From assembly GCA_963575745.1 (NCBI GenBank), contig CAUYUJ010008580.1, forward strand, positions 385,039 through 449,038: DNA of 64,000 nt. Reading direction: 5' to 3'. Below, piece by piece: positions 55,531-64,000 of this stretch. The position numbers and the translations under genes were made by a program. The DNA comes from Prorocentrum cordatum. Lineage: Eukaryota; Sar; Dinophyceae; Prorocentrales; Prorocentraceae. A model generated the notes under the pieces. That model was not told where the DNA came from and did no database searches. It was given only the letters and a program-made list of their open reading frames with translations. The first letter of the stretch is position 1, and every line of letters begins with the position of its first letter.

Positions 55531-57208
55531 GATGTATCGCCGATTCCAGGTCGATGCATCCCCCCCTATGCCAACCCCCCCCCTATCTTTCCCCCCCCTA
55601 TGCCAGCCCCCTACGCCAGCCCCCCCCCCCACCTCCACCCCTTCCCCAGCGCGCGGAGCTCAGGGTTTGCGCGGGGTGGGCCCCAGCGCCGGCCCCAGAG
55701 GTCCGTCCGCCTCGAGAGGAGAGCGGCGCAGGAGGACGGATCGGCGGTTCGGAGATGGGGTCCCGGAGGGATGGGTTCCTAAGGAGGAGGTGCTTCAAAC
55801 GACGCGATCTCCACCCTTGGGTCCCTTCCTATCCTCCGGACCCCATGCCCCAGGACCCCATCTTTGAGCCACCCAAGCGGGGTCGTCTGCGCCAGTATTG
55901 GCGCGCATGCTGCCCGCGTAAGGTCGCGCGTAAGCGCCCTCGTCTCCAGTGTTCAGAGAGGAAAAGGTACCCATACCTCTACCCTTTCCTCGTTTTCCCA
56001 TTTTTGGGTCTCCTCGGAGGCTTCGTCGCCACCGCTGGATTCGCTTCGAAATTCTGGTCAGAACGCGCCCTGGGAGAGGTCCGGGGAGTAGCGGTATCGG
56101 TGCCCTTTGTTTTCCCCAGAGGTAGCGTGCCGCGATGGCGGCCCGCGTAAGCAGCCGCGTGAGGTCGCCATGTCATCTCGCGTCAAGCCCTTTTTGGAGC
56201 GTCGCTTAGATGTTCCTGTCTGTACCGCTTCTTGGTTTCTCCAGAGAGTCAGGGTCAACGTCTGGGGGTCACAAACACAGAGGGCGAACGCATCGACCCC
56301 CGATCGCCCACTCATCAGCGACAGGGGCCTGGCAGCCCACCCGGCCCAGGGCGCGTTCTTGTCGATCTCGGGGGCCCATCGCCGAGACGTTCCCCCCCCC
56401 ATGAGCCAGCCCCCCCCCATCGTTCCCCTCGGAGAGGGGCGAGGGGTTACGGTCAGGAACGTCGGCTTGGCGTGTCGCTCCGCCGGTTCGGGCCCACCAC
56501 GACTCGACGCGACATGCGAGCCACGTCTCCGTTCCCAAGCGTCAACTTCCCGAGGAGGAGGAGGAGGAGGAGGAGGAGGAGGAGGAGGAGGAGGAGGAGG
56601 AGGAGGGGGAGGAGGAGGAGGAGGGAGGAGGAGGAGGAGGAGGAGAGGAGGAGGAGGAGGGGAGAGGGAAGGGAGGGAGGAGGGAGGAGGGAGGAGGGAG
56701 GAGGGAGGAGGGAGGAGGGAGGAGGGAGGAGGAGAGGGCGCCAGCGTCCCGAGCTGTTCCCAGCCTCCCGCCCCGCGGAGTGGAGCGGCACACCGTCAGC
56801 TTGCAAGGCACAGCGTGTCGCAGGGACAGCCGCGGCGACACGCTAAGCAGAAGTTAGTTTCCGACCGTAGGGGGGGGGGGGGAAGGAGGAGGAGGAGGAG
56901 GAGGAGGAGGAGGAGGAGGAGGAGGAGGAGGAGGAGGCCCATCTGGCCTCTGGCGGGCCGGGGCCGTGAACGATCATCCGTTCGGCCTGATCGTTCGATC
57001 GCGCCGATCGACTCACGCCAATCGTGATCGGCCGCCCGCGGGGCCGGGCTCGCGCGCCGCGGCGGGTCGGCGATAGCCGACGCCGCAGCCGCGACCCTGC
57101 GCCTGGCTGCGCGCCCGCTGGCGCGCCACGTGGGGCCAGACGCCTCTGGAGCCCGCCTGGCACAGGCGGGAGAGGGCACGCCGCTCCTCGGCGAGGGCCC
57201 TGCTGCGC
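55531..57208. other. Dispersed repeat copy, GGA microsatellites, unassigned sequence
   Basis: 55560-55640 is a CCCCCC-rich low-complexity run. 55960-56140 pairs with 430-610. GGA tracts lie at 56553-56735 and 56880-56940. The bases 56941-57208 are GC-rich and may be the 5' end of LINE-C; no motif supports a gene. Confidence 0.5.
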
Positions 57209-58642
57209 GTGGTGGAGGCGGCCAACGTCCTCAATAGCCACCACTCAGCGCAGCAGCCCCAGCGCCAGCAGCAGCACCAGCGCAGCCGCAGCAGCAGCGA
57301 GATGACGACGAAGGCGCAGCAGCAGCACCAGCGCAGGCGCAGCAGCAGCGCCAGAGACTGGTCAGGAGACATCGGTGCCATCGGAGGGCGACCCTGGGAG
57401 TGGGCCCGCGATGACAGCCAGCACCACCAGCGCCAGCGCAACGGATACCAGCAGCACAATGCACAGAGGCGGCAGCACAGCCAGCAGCAGCAGCAGCAGC
57501 CTCAGACCCACAAGCACCACCACCAGCCAGCCCAACACCAGCACCAGCAAAAGCACCCACAGCACCAGCAGCGAAGCGACAGCGACCAGCATTGGAAGCA
57601 CAGTGCACCATGGAGGAGCGCCTCAGCCAGAAGGAGAAGCAGCAGGCGCAAAAGAAGGGACCAGCTCGACACTCCTGCCTCAGCCTACATCGGCAGCTTC
57701 CAGTACAGCCCCCAGCAGAAGGCAGTCCTGGACAGCATCACGCCAGTCTCCTTCGCCGTCGCGATGGAGCACGAGAGCTGGTCCGCACCACCAGATGACG
57801 AGGAGATGAGGTTCGTGTGGTACAAGACGAAGTGCCACAGGCTGGGTCGCCTCTCCGAGAACATCGCTGGCGCTAGGCTGGCGGGCTTGTGCACAACCAG
57901 CCTCGAGCAGGAAGCGGCGATCACCGCCACGAGCATTTCCTTCGTCCTGCCCCACAGAGAGCGCATGAAACAGCTCAGGGCTACGCTGGAAAAGCTGGAG
58001 GAGGAGCATGCCGAGATGGAGAAGCGGCTCAGCAAGATGCTCGACCAGGAGGCGACGGCCGCCAGAACCATCAGGGTCTACAAGACCCTGATGAGGGAAA
58101 CCAGAGATCAAATGGCAAAGTCGGCGGGCGTAAAGGAGGAATCGTCAGAGGAAGAGGGAAGCCATGATCCCACCAGAGGACGCACGCCACACCCGGCCGC
58201 GAGGAGGAGGCGCGATCCAACTGCAGCTCCAGCGGCACCAGCCACAGCCCAGCCAGCCACAGCTCAGCCAGCCTCAGCAGCTCAGCAGCCACGACCAGCC
58301 CCAGCAGCACCAGACGAGATCAAAGACGCCATCAGGAGACTGACCGAGAGGCTCGACTCGCAGCAGAAAAGGGAACAGCAGCAAAGCGACCTGCTGGCAC
58401 AAGCAGAGCTCAAGCACAAAAGCGAGCTGAAGGCCTACGAGCAGACCATGGCGCAAAAATGTACCACACGACCGAAGTGCAGCTGGCCAAGCAGGAGGAG
58501 TGGCACACATGGGAGGTTAACGCGCTCAAGCGGCACCACAACGCCAAGCTGGAGGAGGAGGAAGCGAAAGCATACGGAGCACAAAGAGGACACAGGAGGA
58601 AAGGGCCAAAGGGATGCTCGTGGACTTGCAAATGCATATTGA
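57209..58642 (+). pseudogene. LINE-C Q-rich and coiled-coil protein, first frame
   Basis: 477 codons. Residues about 10-125 are a run of Gln, His, Arg and Ser encoded by CAG/CAC repeats. SAYIGSFQYSPQQKAVLDS and SFAVAMEHESWSAPPDD follow, then heptad helices (ERMKQLRATLEKLEEEHAEM). Near 58455 the coil passes into another frame (VQLAKQEEWHTWEVNALKRH), and near 58585 into a third. The last 60 residues of this frame are not the real continuation. The function is unknown; it resembles the ORF1-type proteins of retroelements only in general character. Confidence 0.55.
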
Positions 58643-58931
58643 GTTGGAAAAGAAGACACTATGCGAGGAGATGCACAAGGAAGACCAGAGAAGAGCAGCC
58701 ATCTACACGCAGCAGGTCCAGAAGGCCAGGCAGGAAGAGCAAGCTGTGAGACAGATGGCGGCTCAGGAGGCCCAGTGGTGCAAGATGGCGCAGGAGCACA
58801 ACGAAAAGGCGACGCAGGAGATGGCGGAGGCGGAGTACCAGGAGCGATGCGCCCGTCGCAGCGCTTACAAGGATGAGGAGCTGCGGATCGCAGTGAACTA
58901 CCAGCAGATGGCCTACGAGCACCAGGAATAA
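58575..58931 (+). pseudogene. LINE-C coiled coil, continued, ending at an in-frame stop
   Basis: TQEERAKGMLVDLQMHIELE, then QVQKARQEEQAVRQMAAQEA; a continuous helix that stops at TAA 58929-58931. The same frame resumes at once (ANRREAMRVVLNLEHA), so the stop is probably a point mutation in a longer coil. Confidence 0.6.
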
Positions 58932-58949
58932 GCCAACAGGCGCGAAGCG

Positions 58950-61514
58950 ATGCGGGTCGTCCTGAACCTGGAGCACGCAGCCATCCAGGCGAAGGCATAC
59001 GAGATGCAACACGAGCAGGAAAAGTACCTGGAGCGCGTCGGGGAGCACCAGGAGGCGGTGGACAAAGCCCAAAGGATGGAGGAGGTGGCACTGCAGCGAC
59101 AAACAGCGGCCACAAGCGAGCTCCAGGCACTACAGCATCAGCAGGAGGTGGAGAACCAAGTGGCGCAGCAGTACCACAGCACTCTGCAGCACCAGCACCA
59201 GCAGGAGATGCAGGCCGTGGCGCAGCACTACGCCCACAACCAGTACACGAGCGACGCACAGAGGCAGCAGCAACTACAAGACCTCCAACGCGCACATGAT
59301 TTGCAAACGGCAGGACTCCAGAACGCACTACGGGACGCCTGGGGAGCAGGAGGACAAGTGGACGAGGACCTGCTAATCGACATGACGGACGACCTCATGG
59401 AAGACCCAGTCACGAGTGAGCGCGACCAAGGCATGGCGGAGCAGGAGGGCGCGCACCAGAGGGAGCAACTGGAGGCAGACTTACTTCGGCTACTACCTAG
59501 CCAGTACGAACTTCCACACCCAGAACTACCGCCGTACCTCGAGGAGCTGGCCGAGGTGGGATTTGGAGAGAGGTCCCACACATCGTCGATGCCAACGCCA
59601 GAGGAGCCTACCCTCTCGTCGTGCGACGACCTCAGCTTCCAGGACCAAAGCTTCGTGCCGAGGACATCCGCCGAAGAGTGTCCGCTACCTCCACCACCAC
59701 CTCAGCAGCGCCCGCACACCGAGGAGCACAACAGCGTCGGCTCATTCTCGCACTCAGGGCTGCTCGACGTACGGGCGAGCAGCGACTGCATCCCAATTGG
59801 CGAATCCGACGACGCCGACCTGCAGGACGAAGAGACGAAGATCCGCCAAGGCCTGCGCAAGGAGAAGGAGGACGAAGCCCCGACAGACCTCGCCTCACTC
59901 TCACCAACGATACCAGCCGACTCACCCATCCCGACAGAACAGCCCACGCCAAGACACATACTTTTTCCGCCCGTCACGCCTCTCACGCCAAACAAGACCC
60001 CACAACAGCGATCACAGCCAGCCAGAACCCCCATGACGACGCTGTTCATCGACCTCAGCCGCGACGAGGAGGCTTGCCCCAGCACACCTCCACGGATGCC
60101 GGTTGAGGACATCACGCCCGCCGAGCCACACGAGCCACGGCTGCCACCACCGCGATTCCACTTGGGCACGCCAGAGAGGACGAGCTCGGCACCTCCATGC
60201 AGAGGTAACCTGAAGCAGCCAAGGGGGCCCAGGAGGGCGAGGAGCCAGCCGAAAAAAGGTCAGGATCTGCGACGCGGACGATGGCTTCGCGGACCCAGGC
60301 GACAGGGTGGCATCCTTCATCGAGAGCGGCGAGAGCGACCTCGACGGGGGTCGACTGTCAAAAAGCTGAGTTGGAGCACGCAGGCTGGGGGGCAACTGGC
60401 CCAGACCTGCGTCCAGACAGCCACACCAGAAGACATCGGGGATATTGGGCCCAGACTCAGAGACCCGTGCGGTGACGAGCCTACGCCCAACGACCCCCAC
60501 CCACGGCCCCTGGCCGCACGCGCACGATCGCACCTAGCTTCCATCACACTACGTAGTTACGTCCAAGCCGATGCGAGCCTGGGGGATGCCGCATCCGCTT
60601 CAAACCACCAACGCTCTACTAGGGAGCCCCGACTCAAAAGACGCAGCAGACGAACCACCTGCATTACTAGCTCCCTAGACGCCGCAACTGTGGGCAAGGG
60701 TGGGGACCACCCACAGAACGGCGACACCAAGTTTGAGCGCTCCAAGCGCGGACCTGAGCGACTCCCTCAGGCCGCGATTCCCACTGCCAGCTGGGTCCAG
60801 GCAGGCAACCAGCACCGCGACGGGGCGAGGCTGCAACAAGAGTGGGAGAGCTACTCGAGCAGCCAGCCGCAGTGCCAACAGCGTGGACCAAGGCGACACC
60901 CCTTGGCCACGCCAGGATCGACACCCCACTTCGCGGGAGCCGCGGCGGCCCATGCGGCGTCGCAATCCTGGCAGCACAGCCGCGCGAAGGAGGACCCAGG
61001 CAGCAGGTCGAGACTATCAGATCTATCACATCTGGAGGTCTCCCAGCGCCGGGTACTCTGGGAGCATCCCGCACTTGCAGTCGACGGAGCCTGGCCCTCT
61101 CGCCAACCTCTCGACACCAGCCACTTGGGCTCACAAGCAGACCACATGGCAAGCATAAGGACCCCTAGGGGGCTGGCTAGTCCACCAGCGACAGCCAAAT
61201 TAAATGCACATACCACGACACAACCAAGCACTGACCACACCCGACAGATACAGCATGGACCCATACAAGCCTACGAGCTAGAGCAAATACAGGATACATA
61301 CCTCGACAGCAAAGGCATCAGCCCAACACCAGCAGAATCGCACCTCAATGACGCCACAGCAGTTGCAAAAGCAAGAAGAGCGGCGAGGCGCAAAAGAGTA
61401 CTCAGACAGGCGCTTAGGGCGGAGATGCGCCCAGACCTTGGAGCGACGCCGACCAAGAACTCCTTCGAGGCGCTTGCGGACCAGCAGCAGCGAGGACGAC
61501 GCACGGCCAGATAG
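58950..61514 (+). CDS. LINE-C coiled coil and linker ORF
   Basis: 854 codons from MRVVLNLEHAAIQAKAYEMQ. Residues 1-140 are coiled coil; after that an acidic stretch (DEDLLIDMTDDLMEDP) and a long Pro/Ser/Thr/Arg-rich, probably disordered region. It ends KNSFEALADQQQRGRRTAR. No enzyme domain. The ORF overlaps the next one (61282 onward) by 233 nt in the +1 frame. Start: the ATG at 58950 is the first after the stop at 58931, but the coil clearly extends upstream. Confidence 0.55.
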   Translation: MRVVLNLEHAAIQAKAYEMQHEQEKYLERVGEHQEAVDKAQRMEEVALQRQTAATSELQALQHQQEVENQVAQQYHSTLQHQHQQEMQAVAQHYAHNQYTSDAQRQQQLQDLQRAHDLQTAGLQNALRDAWGAGGQVDEDLLIDMTDDLMEDPVTSERDQGMAEQEGAHQREQLEADLLRLLPSQYELPHPELPPYLEELAEVGFGERSHTSSMPTPEEPTLSSCDDLSFQDQSFVPRTSAEECPLPPPPPQQRPHTEEHNSVGSFSHSGLLDVRASSDCIPIGESDDADLQDEETKIRQGLRKEKEDEAPTDLASLSPTIPADSPIPTEQPTPRHILFPPVTPLTPNKTPQQRSQPARTPMTTLFIDLSRDEEACPSTPPRMPVEDITPAEPHEPRLPPPRFHLGTPERTSSAPPCRGNLKQPRGPRRARSQPKKGQDLRRGRWLRGPRRQGGILHRERRERPRRGSTVKKLSWSTQAGGQLAQTCVQTATPEDIGDIGPRLRDPCGDEPTPNDPHPRPLAARARSHLASITLRSYVQADASLGDAASASNHQRSTREPRLKRRSRRTTCITSSLDAATVGKGGDHPQNGDTKFERSKRGPERLPQAAIPTASWVQAGNQHRDGARLQQEWESYSSSQPQCQQRGPRRHPLATPGSTPHFAGAAAAHAASQSWQHSRAKEDPGSRSRLSDLSHLEVSQRRVLWEHPALAVDGAWPSRQPLDTSHLGSQADHMASIRTPRGLASPPATAKLNAHTTTQPSTDHTRQIQHGPIQAYELEQIQDTYLDSKGISPTPAESHLNDATAVAKARRAARRKRVLRQALRAEMRPDLGATPTKNSFEALADQQQRGRRTAR

Positions 61515-64000
61515 TACTCAGCCCCCTGGAGCGGAACACCCTGAAGAGCGGGACTTGGAATTCGCCAGCGGGTGCCCGAGTCGAGAGCGCCGCAGCAGCT
61601 GCCCGAGGTCGCGTACTACTTGGAGGCCAGCGCCTCGGTCCACAGCAGCAGAGCACACTCAATGCTCTGACGAGACCAAACAACACAACGTACCGACCAG
61701 GACCTGTCTGCGTTGGCGTGTCAGCGCGGGGTCGCCTCACTCTGCAAGGCCGTCGACGGGCGGACCTGCTCTCCCCGAGCAGCTGCGGGTTGACTCCCCC
61801 TTGCAGGTGCGAAGACGCGAGGGCATGCCTCCGACGGGAGGGTGGTCGACGCCTTGCTCTCGCGTCAGCGATGTCGTGCTGGGGCGCTCAACCAGGTCTA
61901 ACGAGGACCAACCATCTACACTCCCGCCACCGACACCAGCCAAATCAAGCTTAGACCCTCATGAGCAGCGGGCAGAGCCAGTACCACTCACCCTTCCACC
62001 ACCGAACCCAAGCGACCCTCCTGGCGGCATAACTCATCGCCTACGCGACAGCATGCTCCATGTCCAATCACGCGAGCCCCTGTTCAGTCAGGCCGTGCGG
62101 GCTGGATCGGACAACTTGAACGCCGATGAGGAGTGCTGCCAAAGACCACCGACCCCGCGGGAGAGGAGCACGACGCGGACGGGGACCAAGCCCTACCAGC
62201 CAGCCGACCACTTGGAGACCGAGCAACCACTCCCAGACACAACGACTAATACCAGACAGCACCCCCAGCCCCAGAGGGACGTGCAAGCCCGACGAGCAAT
62301 GCTGCCGTTCAGGAGCTACCACGGCGCTACCGGGCAGCCGACGGGACAGCAACAACCCATCCCCGCACCACAACGACGCACAACCTCAGCCATGCACCCC
62401 TTCCGTATTCCAACTAGGCGCAGCATAACGGCGGACGACGCTCGAGACAACCAACGCACTAGCACTGACAGCGAGTACAGCGACGACTATCTACGCTGGG
62501 AGCGCAGGAGGAGACGACGACAAAGAACTAGACCAGCAACACACGGGCAAGTGCACAAAACCGACCTGCGCAGAGACAGCACCAGCACGCAGCGACGCTT
62601 TGTCAACATTGGATCACCACAGTTCCTACCGACGCAGTTTCAACAACACATCCAGAAGCTGACATGGCATTACGACCTCGAGGAGCACGACCTGCACGAG
62701 CACACCAGGCTGGCGGTGAGGCACTTTGCCCCCTCGAGACCTTCGACGTCTGTGAAGCGGCATTACTACTTCACCGACGCGTCCTACCACGCCAAAGCAC
62801 CTGGCACATCGGCATGGGCAGTGGTACACCTGAGAGAAGACGACCAGGGCATCGCCTACTACAGACACATGTACTCCAACCACGCCCTGTCTGTCAGCGA
62901 GGAAATGGCCAACAACATCACCTCCAGCACCAGCCCCGAATTGGGAGCGTTGCTCTGGGCAGGCATCGCATGTATCCAGGAGGACGATGAGCAGGAGATC
63001 GTCATTATCGGCGACAACACCGCGGCTCTGGGAGCGGCAGCTGGAACATCGCGGATCAGATCGTGTAGGAACCGCCTTCTCGCGAGGTTTACACGTATAT
63101 TATTCCAGCAACTACAGCTCACAAAGGCCATCAGCTTCGAACACACACATGCGCATCGAGATGCACCCTGGAATGAAGCAGCAGATATTTTGTCAAAATA
63201 TGCGGCGCTCCAACCAGCGCCACCACCACCCGCGGAAGAGCTAGTTGACATAGTACGGTATACCAGCACACTCGAATGGGCTTGGATGGCTAATCCTGCG
63301 TGCAAGGACCTACATGCTTACCCAACATGGAGGCATGGACAGCTCGAGGAGCACGTCTTGCCCCAGCTGGCTGACGCAGACCACGTCCCCGACCTTACCG
63401 CGGATAGCTACAACAAGGGCACGCTGAAGCTCAACATCGTGCAGTGCAACGCTCAGTCCATGGTGGGCGACTTTACCTCCACAGACCTGCACCTGGACAT
63501 CTCCAGCAAGGGGGCTCTAGTCAGAGCCCAACTTTTGGATCACCAGGTCCACGTTGCGGGGCTGCAGGAGACACGCTGTAAAGAGGCCATATGGACAGGA
63601 CAAGGTTTCATCAACATCCAGAGTGAGGCGCAGGACGGCAACTGGGGATGTGCACTACTACTCAACGTCGAGATCCCGTACGGACAGCTCAAAGGGAAAG
63701 ACCTGTACTTCAAGCAGTCCCAGCTTACAAAACTGTACTCTTCGGCCAGGATCCTCTTCGTCCGCGTGCAGGCTCCTTTGTTCCACCACGTCATCGCCGT
63801 TGCTCACGCCCCGTACCAGAAGGCCAAGGACATCAACGGTTGGTGGGAACACTTCAGAGAGCTGTGTGACATGTGGAAACCAGAGATCCTGCTCATCGAC
63901 GCGAACGCCAAGCTAAGTCACAAGGACGGAGAGGACACACAATGGTTGGGCCAGAAGGGCCCAAACCAGCTGACAGACAAGAATGGACACGAATTCCACG
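61348..64000 (+). CDS. LINE-C RNase H and endonuclease ORF (open at the right edge)
   Basis: The frame is open from 61282 (after TAG 61279-61281) to the edge; the first ATG is 61348, giving at least 884 codons. Residues 1 to about 470 are Pro/Arg/Ser-rich linker. RNase H: YYFTDASYHAKAPGTSAWAV (Asp, 62764), SPELGALLWAGIACI (Glu), IVIIGDNTAALG (Asp), EHTHAHRDAPWNEAADILS (His and last Asp). A 70-residue linker follows, then the endonuclease: LNIVQCNAQSM, VHVAGLQETRC (Glu), IAVAHAPYQKA, EILLIDANAKLS (Asp-x-Asn). Both enzymes keep their key residues, so this ORF may be intact. The downstream reverse transcriptase is inferred, not seen. Confidence 0.75.
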   Translation, partial: MTPQQLQKQEERRGAKEYSDRRLGRRCAQTLERRRPRTPSRRLRTSSSEDDARPDSTQPPGAEHPEERDLEFASGCPSRERRSSCPRSRTTWRPAPRSTAAEHTQCSDETKQHNVPTRTCLRWRVSAGSPHSARPSTGGPALPEQLRVDSPLQVRRREGMPPTGGWSTPCSRVSDVVLGRSTRSNEDQPSTLPPPTPAKSSLDPHEQRAEPVPLTLPPPNPSDPPGGITHRLRDSMLHVQSREPLFSQAVRAGSDNLNADEECCQRPPTPRERSTTRTGTKPYQPADHLETEQPLPDTTTNTRQHPQPQRDVQARRAMLPFRSYHGATGQPTGQQQPIPAPQRRTTSAMHPFRIPTRRSITADDARDNQRTSTDSEYSDDYLRWERRRRRRQRTRPATHGQVHKTDLRRDSTSTQRRFVNIGSPQFLPTQFQQHIQKLTWHYDLEEHDLHEHTRLAVRHFAPSRPSTSVKRHYYFTDASYHAKAPGTSAWAVVHLREDDQGIAYYRHMYSNHALSVSEEMANNITSSTSPELGALLWAGIACIQEDDEQEIVIIGDNTAALGAAAGTSRIRSCRNRLLARFTRILFQQLQLTKAISFEHTHAHRDAPWNEAADILSKYAALQPAPPPPAEELVDIVRYTSTLEWAWMANPACKDLHAYPTWRHGQLEEHVLPQLADADHVPDLTADSYNKGTLKLNIVQCNAQSMVGDFTSTDLHLDISSKGALVRAQLLDHQVHVAGLQETRCKEAIWTGQGFINIQSEAQDGNWGCALLLNVEIPYGQLKGKDLYFKQSQLTKLYSSARILFVRVQAPLFHHVIAVAHAPYQKAKDINGWWEHFRELCDMWKPEILLIDANAKLSHKDGEDTQWLGQKGPNQLTDKNGHEFH

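Larger units (their letters stand above)
57209..64000 (+). mobile_element. LINE-C: retroelement with RNase H before endonuclease, runs off the window
   Basis: A glutamine-rich start, long coiled coil, Pro/Ser/Thr-rich linker, then RNase H (62764-63210) and an EEP endonuclease (63427 to the edge), all on the plus strand. Reverse transcriptase would lie beyond 64000. The first part is broken by two frameshifts and one stop. The part from 58950 on is open apart from a single frame change at 61282-61514. It is not a close relative of LINE-A or LINE-B, which have RNase H after the reverse transcriptase. Confidence 0.7.

Noticed and set aside
57024-57305. Further GCN1-like exon just before LINE-C
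   Set aside because: The frame (ARALLRVVEAANVLN) is helix-like but matches no GCN1 motif and runs straight into the glutamine-rich LINE-C region.

Overview
The window looks like nuclear DNA from a dinoflagellate, although no species can be named from it. It is GC-rich. It has long TCC/GGA microsatellites, foldback repeats, and three LINE-like retroelements with RNase H and Zn-binding domains. Its one recognisable cellular gene is cut into tiny exons whose introns mostly start with GC or GA instead of GT and end in AG|G. The DNA is draft assembly, with a 100-N gap at 30172-30271 inside a CTA microsatellite.

The main result is a split gene on the + strand. I found fourteen short exons between 1875 and 52363. 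Read in order, with matching phases at nearly every junction, they give the HEAT-repeat region of a GCN1-like protein (the ribosome-bound activator of the eIF2-alpha kinase GCN2). About 1.1 kb of coding sequence is spread over 50 kb. The order of motifs follows animal and plant GCN1 as I know the family. The 5' and 3' ends of the gene lie outside the window or were not found.

The introns carry everything else. LINE-A (18828 to about 11960, minus strand) has a Zn motif, endonuclease, reverse transcriptase, RNase H and a C-terminal Zn domain, but is broken by two frameshifts and a stop. LINE-B (44526 to about 49807, plus strand) has lost its reverse transcriptase and has an insertion inside its RNase H. 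A 1.6-1.9 kb element holding 102-bp tandem repeats occurs twice in opposite orientation (30334-32245 and 38846-40435). A low-GC island with decayed coding fragments lies at 4340-5960. Several families of small hairpin or TIR elements are scattered around. One of them forms precisely a 201-bp intron (43630-43830), as introners do.

From 57209 to the right edge is LINE-C, a third element with a glutamine-rich coiled-coil region. It is followed by an open frame from 61282 (first ATG 61348) that runs off the window. Here the RNase H domain comes BEFORE the endonuclease, which is not the usual LINE order. No tRNA, rRNA, spliced-leader RNA gene, CRISPR array or promoter could be supported.
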